Source: Promethearchaeota archaeon (GTDB taxonomy: Archaea > Asgardarchaeota > Lokiarchaeia > Sigyniarchaeales > SOKP01). From it: DNA of 39,714 bases. Position 1 is the first letter of the stretch; each line of letters opens with the position of its first letter. The notes below the pieces were generated by a model. It was not told where the DNA came from and searched no databases. It worked only from the letters and a program-made list of their open reading frames with translations. Position numbers and translations under genes: made by a program. Shown here one piece after another: positions 8,993 to 18,300 of this stretch. The DNA lies in assembly GCA_016839585.1 (NCBI GenBank), contig JAEOTZ010000080.1, positions 1-39,714 of the forward strand, given 5' to 3'.

Positions 8993-10396
8993 TCACTCAA
9001 TATCCCTAATAGATGGCGTTAAGAAATCATCTTCTTTAGGTTTTTCTGCCATGTCTAAAAGATTATATTCAGTTATCATCTGAAGTATTCCCATAACCTT
9101 CATGCCGTGATTGTACATATCATTGGCATCAGATAAATTCCTCCAGCAAAAGGGGCATTCGGTTGTCAAGATGTCTGCACCAACAGCATTCGCTTCATCA
9201 CATCGCAAACTGGCGGTTCTGAGCGAAAATTCGGGATATCCAGCCCTCACACCTCCACCAGCACCACAACACATACTATCAAGTTTAATACGATACATCT
9301 CTTTAAAGACAATACCGACATCCTCTGCAAGTTTTCTAAGAATTATACGTGGAACTTCATACCATTCTTCGATTTTTTCCTTAATCTTTCGTGAATCAAT
9401 TAATAGATTCTTTGATTCTCTGATCATATCTTGTTCCATATCTACAGCGAAATGCCTTCCTGTATGGCAGGGATCATGATAAGTGACAACTTTTCCCTTT
9501 AATTCTTTGTTTGGTTTGAATTTGATTTTCTCTTGTTGAATTAATCTCGCCACCAGTTCAAAGGCGTGCTGTGTTTTAAAAGGAAGTTCTTCCCCTTCAG
9601 GCATCCATTTTGGATAATCAATGGTAAAAGTTCTATAACAACCCGCACAACTGAAATATAACATTTTTACATTCTTAAAAGCTTCTAAATTTTTATTCAT
9701 TAATTCTTGTGCAGTATCAACAGCTCCAATCCTAAAGAAAGGACTTCCACAGCAGACTTCATCTCCGATTATAGTGAAATTCATTCCTAATAGTTCAAAT
9801 AGTTTTGCAGTTGTAATAGCAACCTCTATTTGTCGATAACTTGCAGTACATCCTACATAATATGCAATTTTTGCATCTTTATTATCTACATATTTTCCTA
9901 AACCAGCATCTTTTGCCCATTTAAATCGTTCTTCTGCTTTACCTCCATATGGATTGTTCAATTCTTTAACCAATCTGTCAACCAATTCATGTTTTTCGAT
10001 CATAGGCACTCCTGATTCTATACACGCAGCCCGTAAAGATTCTATAATATCAACTGTTGGAATCTTATTATCACATTGGGCTGAACATTGACCACATGTT
10101 ATGCATGGCATAATTACATCCCTGACTTCTTCAGTAAATTCTAAATCCCCAGTTAGAATTGACCTAGCAATCCAAATCTTGCCTGCATTCCAAAATGCTT
10201 CCCAACCATACTCTATACCAGCGGGGCAAGCATCGACCATTCCTTCATAAAGTACTGTACCTTGCTTTCCAGCATACTCTCCTATTCCTTCTCTATCAGG
10301 TTCACCAGAATAAGCGAATTTACATGCCTTACAATGAATACATTTAAAAATTTCTTTTTTTAATTCTTGAAGCCTTTCCATACCTGTTTTTGCCAT
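8993..10396 (-). CDS. CCG-domain iron-sulfur oxidoreductase subunit (HdrD/GlcF-like)
   Basis: A 467-residue protein with two N-terminal [4Fe-4S] ferredoxin motifs (Cys19, 22, 25 with Cys57-Pro; Cys98, 101, 104 and 108) and two CCG cysteine-rich domains: the first around residues 180-255 (V-G-C, E-V-C-C-G-S, S-C-A-G-C), the second from about 305 (H-D-P-C-H-T-G, M-C-C-G-A-G-G-G, E-C-P-F-C). This is the architecture of HdrD, GlcF and lactate-oxidation subunits, which take electrons from a flavoprotein partner and pass them to a quinone-like or thiol/disulfide acceptor. No membrane helix is visible. The flavoprotein is encoded just upstream (19-base gap), and a strong ribosome binding site lies in the gap, so the two should form one complex. 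The real acceptor and substrate cannot be told from sequence. Confidence 0.92.
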   Translation of the reverse strand: MAKTGMERLQELKKEIFKCIHCKACKFAYSGEPDREGIGEYAGKQGTVLYEGMVDACPAGIEYGWEAFWNAGKIWIARSILTGDLEFTEEVRDVIMPCITCGQCSAQCDNKIPTVDIIESLRAACIESGVPMIEKHELVDRLVKELNNPYGGKAEERFKWAKDAGLGKYVDNKDAKIAYYVGCTASYRQIEVAITTAKLFELLGMNFTIIGDEVCCGSPFFRIGAVDTAQELMNKNLEAFKNVKMLYFSCAGCYRTFTIDYPKWMPEGEELPFKTQHAFELVARLIQQEKIKFKPNKELKGKVVTYHDPCHTGRHFAVDMEQDMIRESKNLLIDSRKIKEKIEEWYEVPRIILRKLAEDVGIVFKEMYRIKLDSMCCGAGGGVRAGYPEFSLRTASLRCDEANAVGADILTTECPFCWRNLSDANDMYNHGMKVMGILQMITEYNLLDMAEKPKEDDFLTPSIRDIE

Positions 10397-10404
10397 TTTT
10401 TTTT

Positions 10405-10413
10405 ACCTCCTTT
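10405..10413 (-). promoter_or_regulatory. Strong Shine-Dalgarno site for the iron-sulfur subunit
   Basis: On the minus strand the gap between the FAD oxidase stop and the Fe-S subunit start reads AAAGGAGGT, close to a full match to the archaeal 16S 3' end, ending 8 bases before the ATG at 10396. It supports that start and independent initiation within a bicistronic message. Confidence 0.75.
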
Positions 10414-10415
10414 AT

Positions 10416-11903
10416 TTAAGGAAGAGCAAGTCTTCCTGGATGCATTATCATATTAGGATCAAACATCTTCTTTACCATTCTTAAATATTTCCAGTACATT
10501 CCAGCTTGACTATATGTAAGAGGAGCGTGAATGTATGGATCTGGTCTATAATTTAACCATCCTTGTTTTAGGTTATATTCCGTTGTTTCTCTATTCATAT
10601 CTTGAACCTTTTCATAATCTGATTGTTTAGTGGAATCAAAACAGATGATTGGCATACAAATTGCTTGTCGGCAGCGTTCGATACTCGCGATCCACATTAC
10701 CGGGGGGAATCCATATTTCTCCATTGTTGCACAATAATTTTCAGCAAAATGGGCACACTCATTCCATGGTGTGTACCAAGTTATAAATAAAAATCCGGCT
10801 TCCCAGAAACTATAAGGTATAGCAATTTTATTAGGTTTTTTTAACCTGCTTGCAATTTGTTTCGGATGAAGTTCCTGAGGTTTTACAGCATCAGGATCTT
10901 TAGCTCTATTCTTCTTGAAATCTTCTGCCATTTTGTTAATTCTATTAGTAACATAGTCCAACTCTTCTTGAGTTTGTGCCCAGCACTCCCAATTCATCCA
11001 CCACTTACTAATTCCTAGTTCCTTAAAGAATTCATAGTCATGGGGTACTTTATCTTTAGGCCATCGAGCCATGACTAAAGGATAATTTCCACCTTGAACC
11101 ATAACAGTGTTATGGGCAATTCCAAATTCTTGTTTCCCAATTTCTAACGTTAAATCTTGCATATCATAAGGATTGGACATTCCTATAACAATAACTGTTT
11201 TATAGGGTGGATGAGGAAAAATCTTAACTGCGACTTTTGTAACTACTCCTAAAGCACCTTGACTACCCATAATAGTTGACCAAATATCAGGCCCTAACCC
11301 ATATTTATAAAAGGGTTTAGCAAAAGGAAGAGCCCAAGAGCCAGTTCGTACAATGTCACCATTTGGAAATACAATTTCTCCGCACATAAAATTATCTCCT
11401 TGTGGTCCGACGCTTGAAGTATAGAGAGAAAAACCTCTATCAATGGCGTCGCCCATAACAGTTGAGGCTGGTGGAGCACCATCTGGAATAGGAGGCGCCC
11501 AATCTGGAGTATTCTTATGCATATAAGCCCAAAGTTCACCAATTGTAACCCCAGGTTCGACAACGGCATACCGATTCTCTGTGTCAATTTCAATAATTCT
11601 ATTCATTCTGCTCAAATCAAGAAGAACTCCAGCAGGCTTAATTGTTGGACATGCAAACCCACCGGATAACCCTGCTGAAACTGGACTTACTGCAATTTTT
11701 TCTGCAGAGCAGTATATTAAGATTTTACGGATTTCTTCAACATATTTTGGACGTACAACGATATCAGGGATTTGACTTTCTAGACCCATAACAGACTTTG
11801 CCAGATAAGATGCTGTAATTGCTTTATTATTGGTAGCATATTCCTTGCCAACGATACCAACCATAGCTTCTAAATCTTTATCGTCTGGTAATTTATATGA
11901 CAT
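10416..11903 (-). CDS. FAD-linked oxidase of the VAO/PCMH family
   Basis: A 495-residue flavoprotein. The N-terminal FAD-binding type-2 (PCMH) domain shows D-I-V-V-R-P-K, a G-L-S-G-G loop, G-V-L-L-D-L-S-R-M-N-R, the V-V-E-P-G-V-T-I-G-E-L strand-helix, and a late G-S-Q-G-A-L-G-V-V-T-K motif; the C-terminal half is the substrate cap, ending in F-D-P-N-M-I-M-H-P-G-R. Relatives oxidise phenolic alcohols (4-cresol dehydrogenase, vanillyl-alcohol oxidase), 2-hydroxy acids (GlcD, D-lactate dehydrogenase) or make ether lipids; the P-D-W-A-P-P-I-P-D-G-A-P-P stretch and Trp-rich cap lean towards the VAO/4-cresol side, but substrate is not decidable. It is the first gene of a two-gene unit with the CCG iron-sulfur protein, so electrons probably go to that subunit rather than oxygen. 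ATG start at 11903. Confidence 0.9.
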   Translation of the reverse strand: MSYKLPDDKDLEAMVGIVGKEYATNNKAITASYLAKSVMGLESQIPDIVVRPKYVEEIRKILIYCSAEKIAVSPVSAGLSGGFACPTIKPAGVLLDLSRMNRIIEIDTENRYAVVEPGVTIGELWAYMHKNTPDWAPPIPDGAPPASTVMGDAIDRGFSLYTSSVGPQGDNFMCGEIVFPNGDIVRTGSWALPFAKPFYKYGLGPDIWSTIMGSQGALGVVTKVAVKIFPHPPYKTVIVIGMSNPYDMQDLTLEIGKQEFGIAHNTVMVQGGNYPLVMARWPKDKVPHDYEFFKELGISKWWMNWECWAQTQEELDYVTNRINKMAEDFKKNRAKDPDAVKPQELHPKQIASRLKKPNKIAIPYSFWEAGFLFITWYTPWNECAHFAENYCATMEKYGFPPVMWIASIERCRQAICMPIICFDSTKQSDYEKVQDMNRETTEYNLKQGWLNYRPDPYIHAPLTYSQAGMYWKYLRMVKKMFDPNMIMHPGRLALP

Positions 11904-12101
11904 TTTAATCTTTCTTCATATTTTTTGATTTTTTTATTAATAAAATTTAATATTTTGGAAAATTAACTACTAAATTTTAAATTTTCTTATATCTTTTTCA
12001 AGTAAAAGATAACTTTTTCTTATAGAAGTTTTGTAGAATTCCGAATTACGATATTACATTATTGTAAATTATTTTAAATAAAGAGAAAAAGCAGAAATTA
12101 A

Positions 12102-12689
12102 TTAGAAATTCTCTATTGAATTTTTTGATGCTAAATTTAAATAGTTATAATTTTCAATATATTCACAATCCATAGAAGATTTTTTCCTTCTTTTGTCATT
12201 TATAATAAATTTTTGAAATTCTTCGTTATCCTCATCGATAAATTCCCAAAATTCCTCATAAATTTCTTTTAAATTCATTTCTTTTTTTCTTGGGACAATT
12301 TCAGCTTTTTTAGAGGTTTTTTTCTCCGTACCATCATAATTTAAAGGGCAGTATTCCAAAGAATTACCCTCTAAGATAATATTTTCAAACAATTCTTTAT
12401 AATCCTCTTCAGCCGGATTAAACGCTTTTACTCCATTTCTTAAGTTCTTAACATTTTTTTGTTCCAATTCAAGATCTACCTTCTGATACCCTCGGATTTG
12501 AAAATCTCTATCCATAAAAACCTGGAAATGATGTGGACAGATTAATCCTTTATGGATTGAAATGGTTGTTAATTGAGAATTTAGACTTCTTTTTAATTCT
12601 GGAATACCAACTATATCCCTAGACTTACAGATTGGACATATTACTTGAACTTTTTTTGTTATTTTCGGGACAATCATTAGGATTCTCAC
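12102..12689 (-). CDS. Small zinc-binding protein of unknown function
   Basis: Up to 195 residues. An N-terminal module has C-P-I-C, then about 30 residues later H-K-G-L-I-C-P-H-H, giving a Cys-X2-Cys...Cys-X2-His set that could bind zinc; it continues with F-x-V-F-M-D-R-D-F and R-G-Y-Q-K-V-D. The C-terminal 110 residues are charged and low in complexity. The longest frame opens with GTG at 12689; an ATG four codons in (12677, reading M-I-V-P-K) is an equally good or better start, and neither has a visible Shine-Dalgarno site. It follows the longin-like membrane protein on the same strand after a gap of about 130 bases, at the end of the ABC cluster. I recall similar Cys/His modules in Asgard proteins next to longin-type genes, which would fit a signalling or trafficking adaptor; this is inference. 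Confidence 0.65.
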   Translation of the reverse strand: MRILMIVPKITKKVQVICPICKSRDIVGIPELKRSLNSQLTTISIHKGLICPHHFQVFMDRDFQIRGYQKVDLELEQKNVKNLRNGVKAFNPAEEDYKELFENIILEGNSLEYCPLNYDGTEKKTSKKAEIVPRKKEMNLKEIYEEFWEFIDEDNEEFQKFIINDKRRKKSSMDCEYIENYNYLNLASKNSIENF

Positions 12690-12819
12690 ATTCTAGAACA
12701 AAATCTTGCTATTAATACCATATCTATAATCTTATATTTAAACCTCCTTTATTCTTATGAATTACAAAATAAAAAGTTGTCAAACCAGTTAGCCATTACA
12801 TAAAAAGAAATTTTAAAAA

Positions 12820-13623
12820 TTATTGTTTAAAAAACATTTTTGATGAATATCTTATACCAATAAAAAGGAAAAACAGAGAGAAGATTAAAGTTAATGGTAA
12901 GTGTCCTACAATAATATAAGCAAAATTAGGTTCTGTTGAATAGAAATATAGCGTAATAGTTATCACCAGATATATTAAACAGTTCAAAGTAGCAATTTTC
13001 CAATTTGGAGACAAAAATCCTAGAATTAAATTAGGGAGTATAAATAAAATACTTATGTTTATGGTAGACAATAATATTAAAATTGGCATAAATCTTGTAA
13101 ATAATTGTTCTGGAGTAAAGAATCGGTTCAAATTAAAATAATTATACATAAAAGAAGTTACGTTTATGCTCAGGAGAATTAGAAAATAGCATAAAAAACC
13201 TGCGATTATCCATGACAATAATAATCTTATCCTTGGAGAAGGCATAATTTTCCTTCTTAAATTATTGTTAATTATTCTTTCCATATCATCAGGGTAAATT
13301 GTTTCAAGATCATAATCAGGTGAATAAGAATCAATGAAATCTTGCATTATATTTTTAACAATTAATGTCACTAAATGGTTATTGTCGTTAGTACTTACAA
13401 CAGTAGCTCCGAGAATTCTTTCTTCTGAATTAGGTACTAAAATAAGTTTATTATTTTCTCCGAGATCAACATTTTTGACTATACCTCCTAATGCTTCTCT
13501 ACTAAAGTTAGCAATTGATGAAAAAAATCCTATTAAGACATTTTGATCATATTTTTCTTTCATAAAATTTTTGGAATACAACAAAAATCCGTTCTCATCC
13601 AAGAAATATATACTTTTTATCAT
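12820..13623 (-). CDS. Longin-like domain fused to four-helix membrane domain
   Basis: About 267 residues from the ATG at 13623 (a TTG three codons upstream is possible). The first 100 residues have the longin/roadblock-type sensor pattern: strand M-I-K-S-I-Y-F-L-D, turn E-N-G, strand F-L-L-Y-S-K, a helix F-F-S-S-I-A-N-F-S-R-E, strands around K-L-I-L-V-P and I-L-G-A-T-V-V-S, and a closing helix. After a charged linker the remainder holds about four hydrophobic helices (near 133-155, 170-195, 205-225, 230-260). Longin domains in eukaryotes serve SNAREs, SRP receptor alpha, coat adaptors and GEF complexes; a cytoplasmic longin on a polytopic membrane protein is a plausible docking site for a small GTPase or partner. 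It starts 37 bases after the dead-ABC gene ends and is probably part of the exporter operon. Confidence 0.75.
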   Translation of the reverse strand: MIKSIYFLDENGFLLYSKNFMKEKYDQNVLIGFFSSIANFSREALGGIVKNVDLGENNKLILVPNSEERILGATVVSTNDNNHLVTLIVKNIMQDFIDSYSPDYDLETIYPDDMERIINNNLRRKIMPSPRIRLLLSWIIAGFLCYFLILLSINVTSFMYNYFNLNRFFTPEQLFTRFMPILILLSTINISILFILPNLILGFLSPNWKIATLNCLIYLVITITLYFYSTEPNFAYIIVGHLPLTLIFSLFFLFIGIRYSSKMFFKQ

Positions 13624-13660
13624 ATAATACAACTTTTTTTTACAATTCTTAATTATATTT

Positions 13661-15367
13661 TTAAGTTATTTCATAAAATTCTGAATAATCTTCTAAAGAA
13701 GCTTTATATCTTTTAAAACCGAAAAGATTTTGACTAAATAAATCTACTAATCGAATTATCATTTGATCAGGCTGATCTTTTACAAATATTTTAAATCTCT
13801 CATTTCTTCTTTCTTCTATGATTTTAGCTATTTCATCAAATTCGTATAATTTTTTTATTAAGTCTTCACCCGGATTATCTAATTCAATTATAATTATTTC
13901 ACCAGATTGAGGTAATTCTTCAATTAAATTGCTGAATGTCCCTATTTTAGATTCCAGATTACTAATAGTTAGGATTTGATCACAATTGGATATTATTCCT
14001 TCGGGAGCAAAAAAGATTAAAATCACATGAAACTTTTCTTTAATTTTTTTCATGTAATTATTAAATTTATCATATTCTAATCGGTCTAATATTTCAAAAG
14101 GAATAAAGAACATAATTATTGAAGGAAATTGCAGTAAAGCCCTTGCAATCGAAAATAGGAGGTATTCTAATTGATTTAATTTAGAAATTCTTTTTTTTTT
14201 TTTATGTAATAATCCAGTGACTTCTAAAGCATTTTTAATATATATATTTTTAAGAAGAATTCTCTTTGAAGCAGCAAAAAAAATCTCCTCCATTATCTCA
14301 TCAATCTTTGGTACAAAACCAGCATCTTTCAATATTGTGTTCAATGTAGTTTTTCTACTTTTAAGGATTTCATTAAGGTTAATATCATATTTGATTGCTT
14401 TCTTAATTTTCATGTTTTTTATTTTTGATTCATGCGCTTGGGGTAGAATTACTATTTTTTCTAAATCTGTTTCATTTAAATGTTGAATATGATTTCCAAA
14501 AATCTCAATTGTCCCAGAAAAATCAGAATAATTTCCCGAAATAGCCCAAAATAAATAAAATAAATCATATTTATGATCTTTATCATAGAGTTGTTGTTCC
14601 TCATAGAGTATCCCTATTGATTTTCCTCTATGAATATTGAATGAGACATTTTTTATTCCATTCTTAATAGATACATCATTAAGAATTAAATGTTGAGAAT
14701 TTTCCTTTAAATGATCCAATTTTAGACGGTCTATAACAATTTCACACACTTTCTCGATTAGTTGATAAATGTGAGGGGGTTTTTCTTCATTCCAGTTTTT
14801 AATAATATTTTCGTCATTAAATTCTCTCTCATTTATAATTTTTAAAAGTGTTTTCGAAAAGAAAAATGATGGTAAGAGAGGGTATTTTTCAAAATTTACA
14901 TTTAACCTTATTATAAAATATGGGAAAAAAATTCTAATCTCTCTAAAGTAAGGATTATTCTCGATTGGATAATTTTCGAACTTTTTATCTATTAATTCCA
15001 CTTCTATATCTAATAATGTTAAACGCTTTTGAAATTCTTTTCTAATAAGTTTCCTCATACGTTCAATAATTTTCCTAGGACTGACAAGACCATCCTCATC
15101 AAAATTGGGTTCTACAATAATTTCATTAAAATCAATTTCTTCTTCTATTGGGGTATAGATTTTTAATAAAGGGACTCCTTTTTCCATAACGTCTTTGTTT
15201 GTAAAAAATAATACTTCGATAAAGGACTTTTTATAAATTAAATTTAGAATTGATGCAATTCCAAACGTATTTTCTCTATATGTCATCCAAAAGCGCTTCG
15301 AATATCTAATTGCTTCTAAGATTTTTAATCTTAGACGCTCTAATTCAACATTTCTAGAGTTCTTCAA
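13661..15367 (-). CDS. Catalytically dead ABC ATPase paralogue with E2/RWD-like N-terminal domain
   Basis: 568 residues from a TTG start set by a Shine-Dalgarno site inside the upstream gene, which it overlaps by 14 bases. Residues 226-470 align with the ABC domains of the two neighbours but every catalytic motif is gone: Walker A G-I-L-G-x-x-G-x-G-K-S has become G-I-L-Y-E-E-Q-Q-L-Y (252-261), the LSGGE signature reads L-N-Q-L-E (about 397-401), Walker B L-D-E-P is F-I-P (421-423, Phe and Ile replacing Asp and Glu), and the H-loop His is Phe. The C-terminal regulatory domain is kept. Residues about 110-215 resemble an RWD/UBC fold: paired strands, then N-F-E-K-Y-P-L-L-P-S and N-W-N-E-E before a helix, as in E2 Y-P-x-x-P-P...W, but with no active-site Cys. 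Likely a scaffold or regulator of the exporter. The UBC-like call is inference. Confidence 0.85.
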   Translation of the reverse strand: MKNSRNVELERLRLKILEAIRYSKRFWMTYRENTFGIASILNLIYKKSFIEVLFFTNKDVMEKGVPLLKIYTPIEEEIDFNEIIVEPNFDEDGLVSPRKIIERMRKLIRKEFQKRLTLLDIEVELIDKKFENYPIENNPYFREIRIFFPYFIIRLNVNFEKYPLLPSFFFSKTLLKIINEREFNDENIIKNWNEEKPPHIYQLIEKVCEIVIDRLKLDHLKENSQHLILNDVSIKNGIKNVSFNIHRGKSIGILYEEQQLYDKDHKYDLFYLFWAISGNYSDFSGTIEIFGNHIQHLNETDLEKIVILPQAHESKIKNMKIKKAIKYDINLNEILKSRKTTLNTILKDAGFVPKIDEIMEEIFFAASKRILLKNIYIKNALEVTGLLHKKKKRISKLNQLEYLLFSIARALLQFPSIIMFFIPFEILDRLEYDKFNNYMKKIKEKFHVILIFFAPEGIISNCDQILTISNLESKIGTFSNLIEELPQSGEIIIIELDNPGEDLIKKLYEFDEIAKIIEERRNERFKIFVKDQPDQMIIRLVDLFSQNLFGFKRYKASLEDYSEFYEIT

Positions 15368-18300
15368 CTTTAGGCACCTCCATTGCTTTATAACGAAAAT
15401 ATTGTTCCATTTTAGAATCTATTTGTTTTAATTCTTGAATTGAATCCTTACCCATTTCTACTTCAATTTTTTCAATCAGTTTATCTATATTTAGATTAGT
15501 GAATATTGAAAAACTGATGTTAGCTTTATTTTCTAAAACTTTTTCTATACCTTCAATCAGTTCAAGTCTAGCAATAACATTCTCTTTTAACTCCCTAAAA
15601 GTAATTTCAATCGATCTACCTTTTCCTGGTAAATTAGCTAAAAGGTTTTTTGGTTGTCCAAAATCTATCATTCCACGTTTTCTACCAAATATTGCAACAA
15701 GATTACAAAATCGGGATTCTTCAGGATAGTGAGTAATCACAACTAATGTAGTTTTGAATTGCTCATTGATTTTGGTTAAAACTAACCATAAGTTCTCTCT
15801 AATTACTGGGTCTAAACCTGATGTAGGTTCATCTAATATAAGAAACGTTGGTGAATGTATTAGCCCAATTGCAATGCTAACACGTCTCTTTTCCCCACCA
15901 GAAAGGTTTTTGACTAATTCATTCATCTTATCTTCTATTTCTAGGCTACGCAAAATTCTCTTAGATCTACTAATGATTTCTTTTTCTGAAAGACCATAAC
16001 GATTTCCAAAATATAATAAATTCTCCAAAGTTGTAAAATTATGATAAATTTTTCCTAAATCTTGTGGCACATAACCATATATAGGTCTAATTCTTCTTGA
16101 TGATCTTTTATTCATATCCATTCCATAAATTTGACAAAATCCTGTAATTTTTCTCATACCAAGTAAACCTTTAACGAACGTAGATTTACCAGCACCACTC
16201 TCTCCTAGAATTCCTAATATTTTTCCATGTTTTACATTCATAGAAACAGAATCAACAATTAATTTTCCTCCTGCATAAATACTTAAGTTTTCACAATTAA
16301 TGACTGGAAACTTTTGCAAATAAGATGTGTTAAGTTTTCCTCCAATTCCCAATGTTAATTTTATCCTTTGCGGTATTGAAAGTCTTTGATATAATTTTAA
16401 CAAAATGAATAAACCAATTCCAGCAATTTCTGCTATTAAAATATATGTTAATAATTGACTCCAGGGTTTAGAATCAAAGCTCTGATCATACTGTAATTCA
16501 TCCACAATAATAATACCATAAGCTATATTTCTTAAATCTCCTCCAAATCCAGGATTATCTCCAATTCCTCCAGTATTTAAACTAATGCATTGAATAAACC
16601 AATTTAAAGTATTTTTAATATTTTCTGGTTGAAACCTATAATCATAAAGAGCTTTTGCTCCAATATAAGTGATTAAAAATGTTGATGGTAAAGATAAATA
16701 ACTTCCTAGGGCAGGCAGAACTGAAAAAGAACCATCAGGAGTTTGTGCATTTTTTAGAAATTCGATAGCGGATATTTTAGACATTGGTTCGGAATGTAAC
16801 AATTCAGTAAATATTTCAAGTCCATAATAGGTTGAAATAACATCACTGTAAAATCCAACATATAGCGAAAATCCACCATCAGGATTTTGACATGATCTCA
16901 TCCAATGAGTAAGATTATTATAATCGACATCGTTTAGTTCACCAAGTATATTTAGTGAGTTTAAAGCCCAATAAGTGCTTTCAACGGTTGATATATTTGG
17001 ATTAATTAAATTAAGGAATATTTTATACAATGGTCCAAATATAGATAAAATTATTTCGACATCTCCACCTATACTAAAACCACCATCAGGATTTTGGAGA
17101 TTAACTAAATAACTTCTTATATTACTAATTTTAGATGCATCAAGCCATTCATTAGTAAAAGGATAAAGCATTTTATAGATATTCAATCCGCAATAAGTTG
17201 CAAAAAGAGTCGCATTTTCCCCAGGACTGGATGCAAATCCTCTATTATATTGATTATAACATTGGTTAACGAATAATATAATATTATTTAGTATATCCTC
17301 ATTAATGATTTCTTCATTAATTAAATCATAAAAAATTTTAGGATTATAATTATAAAGCGCTAAAACTCCAAAATAATTGGCTTCAATTGTAGTGCGACCG
17401 AATAAAGAATTTTTACCTTGAAAAAAATGCAGCCAATCATAATATCTTAAAATTGCATCATTAATATCAGAAATATACGTTAAGTTTTCTTGTTTGAGAA
17501 TATTGATTGCATTTACTGCAGCCCATCCATATTTAAAGCCTGAATTATAATTACCCTCTGGACGTAAACCAAAACCTCCGTCTGAGTTTGAACAATTAAG
17601 TAGATAATATAAAGTCTTTGTTTCGTTAAAAAATGTAGGTTTTGGTAGTCCTAATGTTATTAATGAGGAGAGGGAATAATAGGTCGATTGGACATCGGAA
17701 AATCCACCTAAAATGCTTGCAAATCCTCCATCTATGATGTTATAAAGTGAATTAAAGTATCCCCATATAGCTGTTTGGTCAATGACTGTATATGTCATAT
17801 TCAAACCTAAAAATGCTTTGATTCCATAATATGTTGTTTCTGCTGTTGCAATACTTAAAATACTATCTGTTAATTTATAACTACCAGCAAGCCAAGTTGA
17901 ATTGATGAATTTAGAGATGTTATCATTATCAATAATAAAATCAGCATTTAGCATATTTGCTATATCAATAGCACAAGATGTAGAAATTATATCAGATTCA
18001 TTTAAAAAGGGTAATGCCATGAATCCTTCTCCATTATCTTTCAATGAAACATTTAAATAATTTATAATATTGTCTGCCTTCCCCTGTTGTATTTTACGAG
18101 TTAAATAAGATATATTAGCAATCTCTAAGGTTTTTATAGCGTGATATGTGGAAATCATATTACCAAGTCCGGCTACATCCGAATATGACCCATCTATGTT
18201 TTGTTTTTCAAATATGTAATCAAAAAATATATTTGGTTTATACGCTTTTATGTATATATTTGAAATGTTATTTGGATTTATCAAATTGGAAGAAGATATA

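Noticed and set aside
9111-9479. Open frames opposite or inside the large genes, such as this one on the plus strand within the Fe-S gene
   Set aside because: They overlap strongly conserved genes on the other strand and have no domain pattern or start signal of their own.
13661-15367. Pseudogene produced by decay
   Set aside because: The frame is intact over 568 codons with a good Shine-Dalgarno site, the C-terminal domain is kept, and hydrophobic residues replace the catalytic ones in an orderly way.
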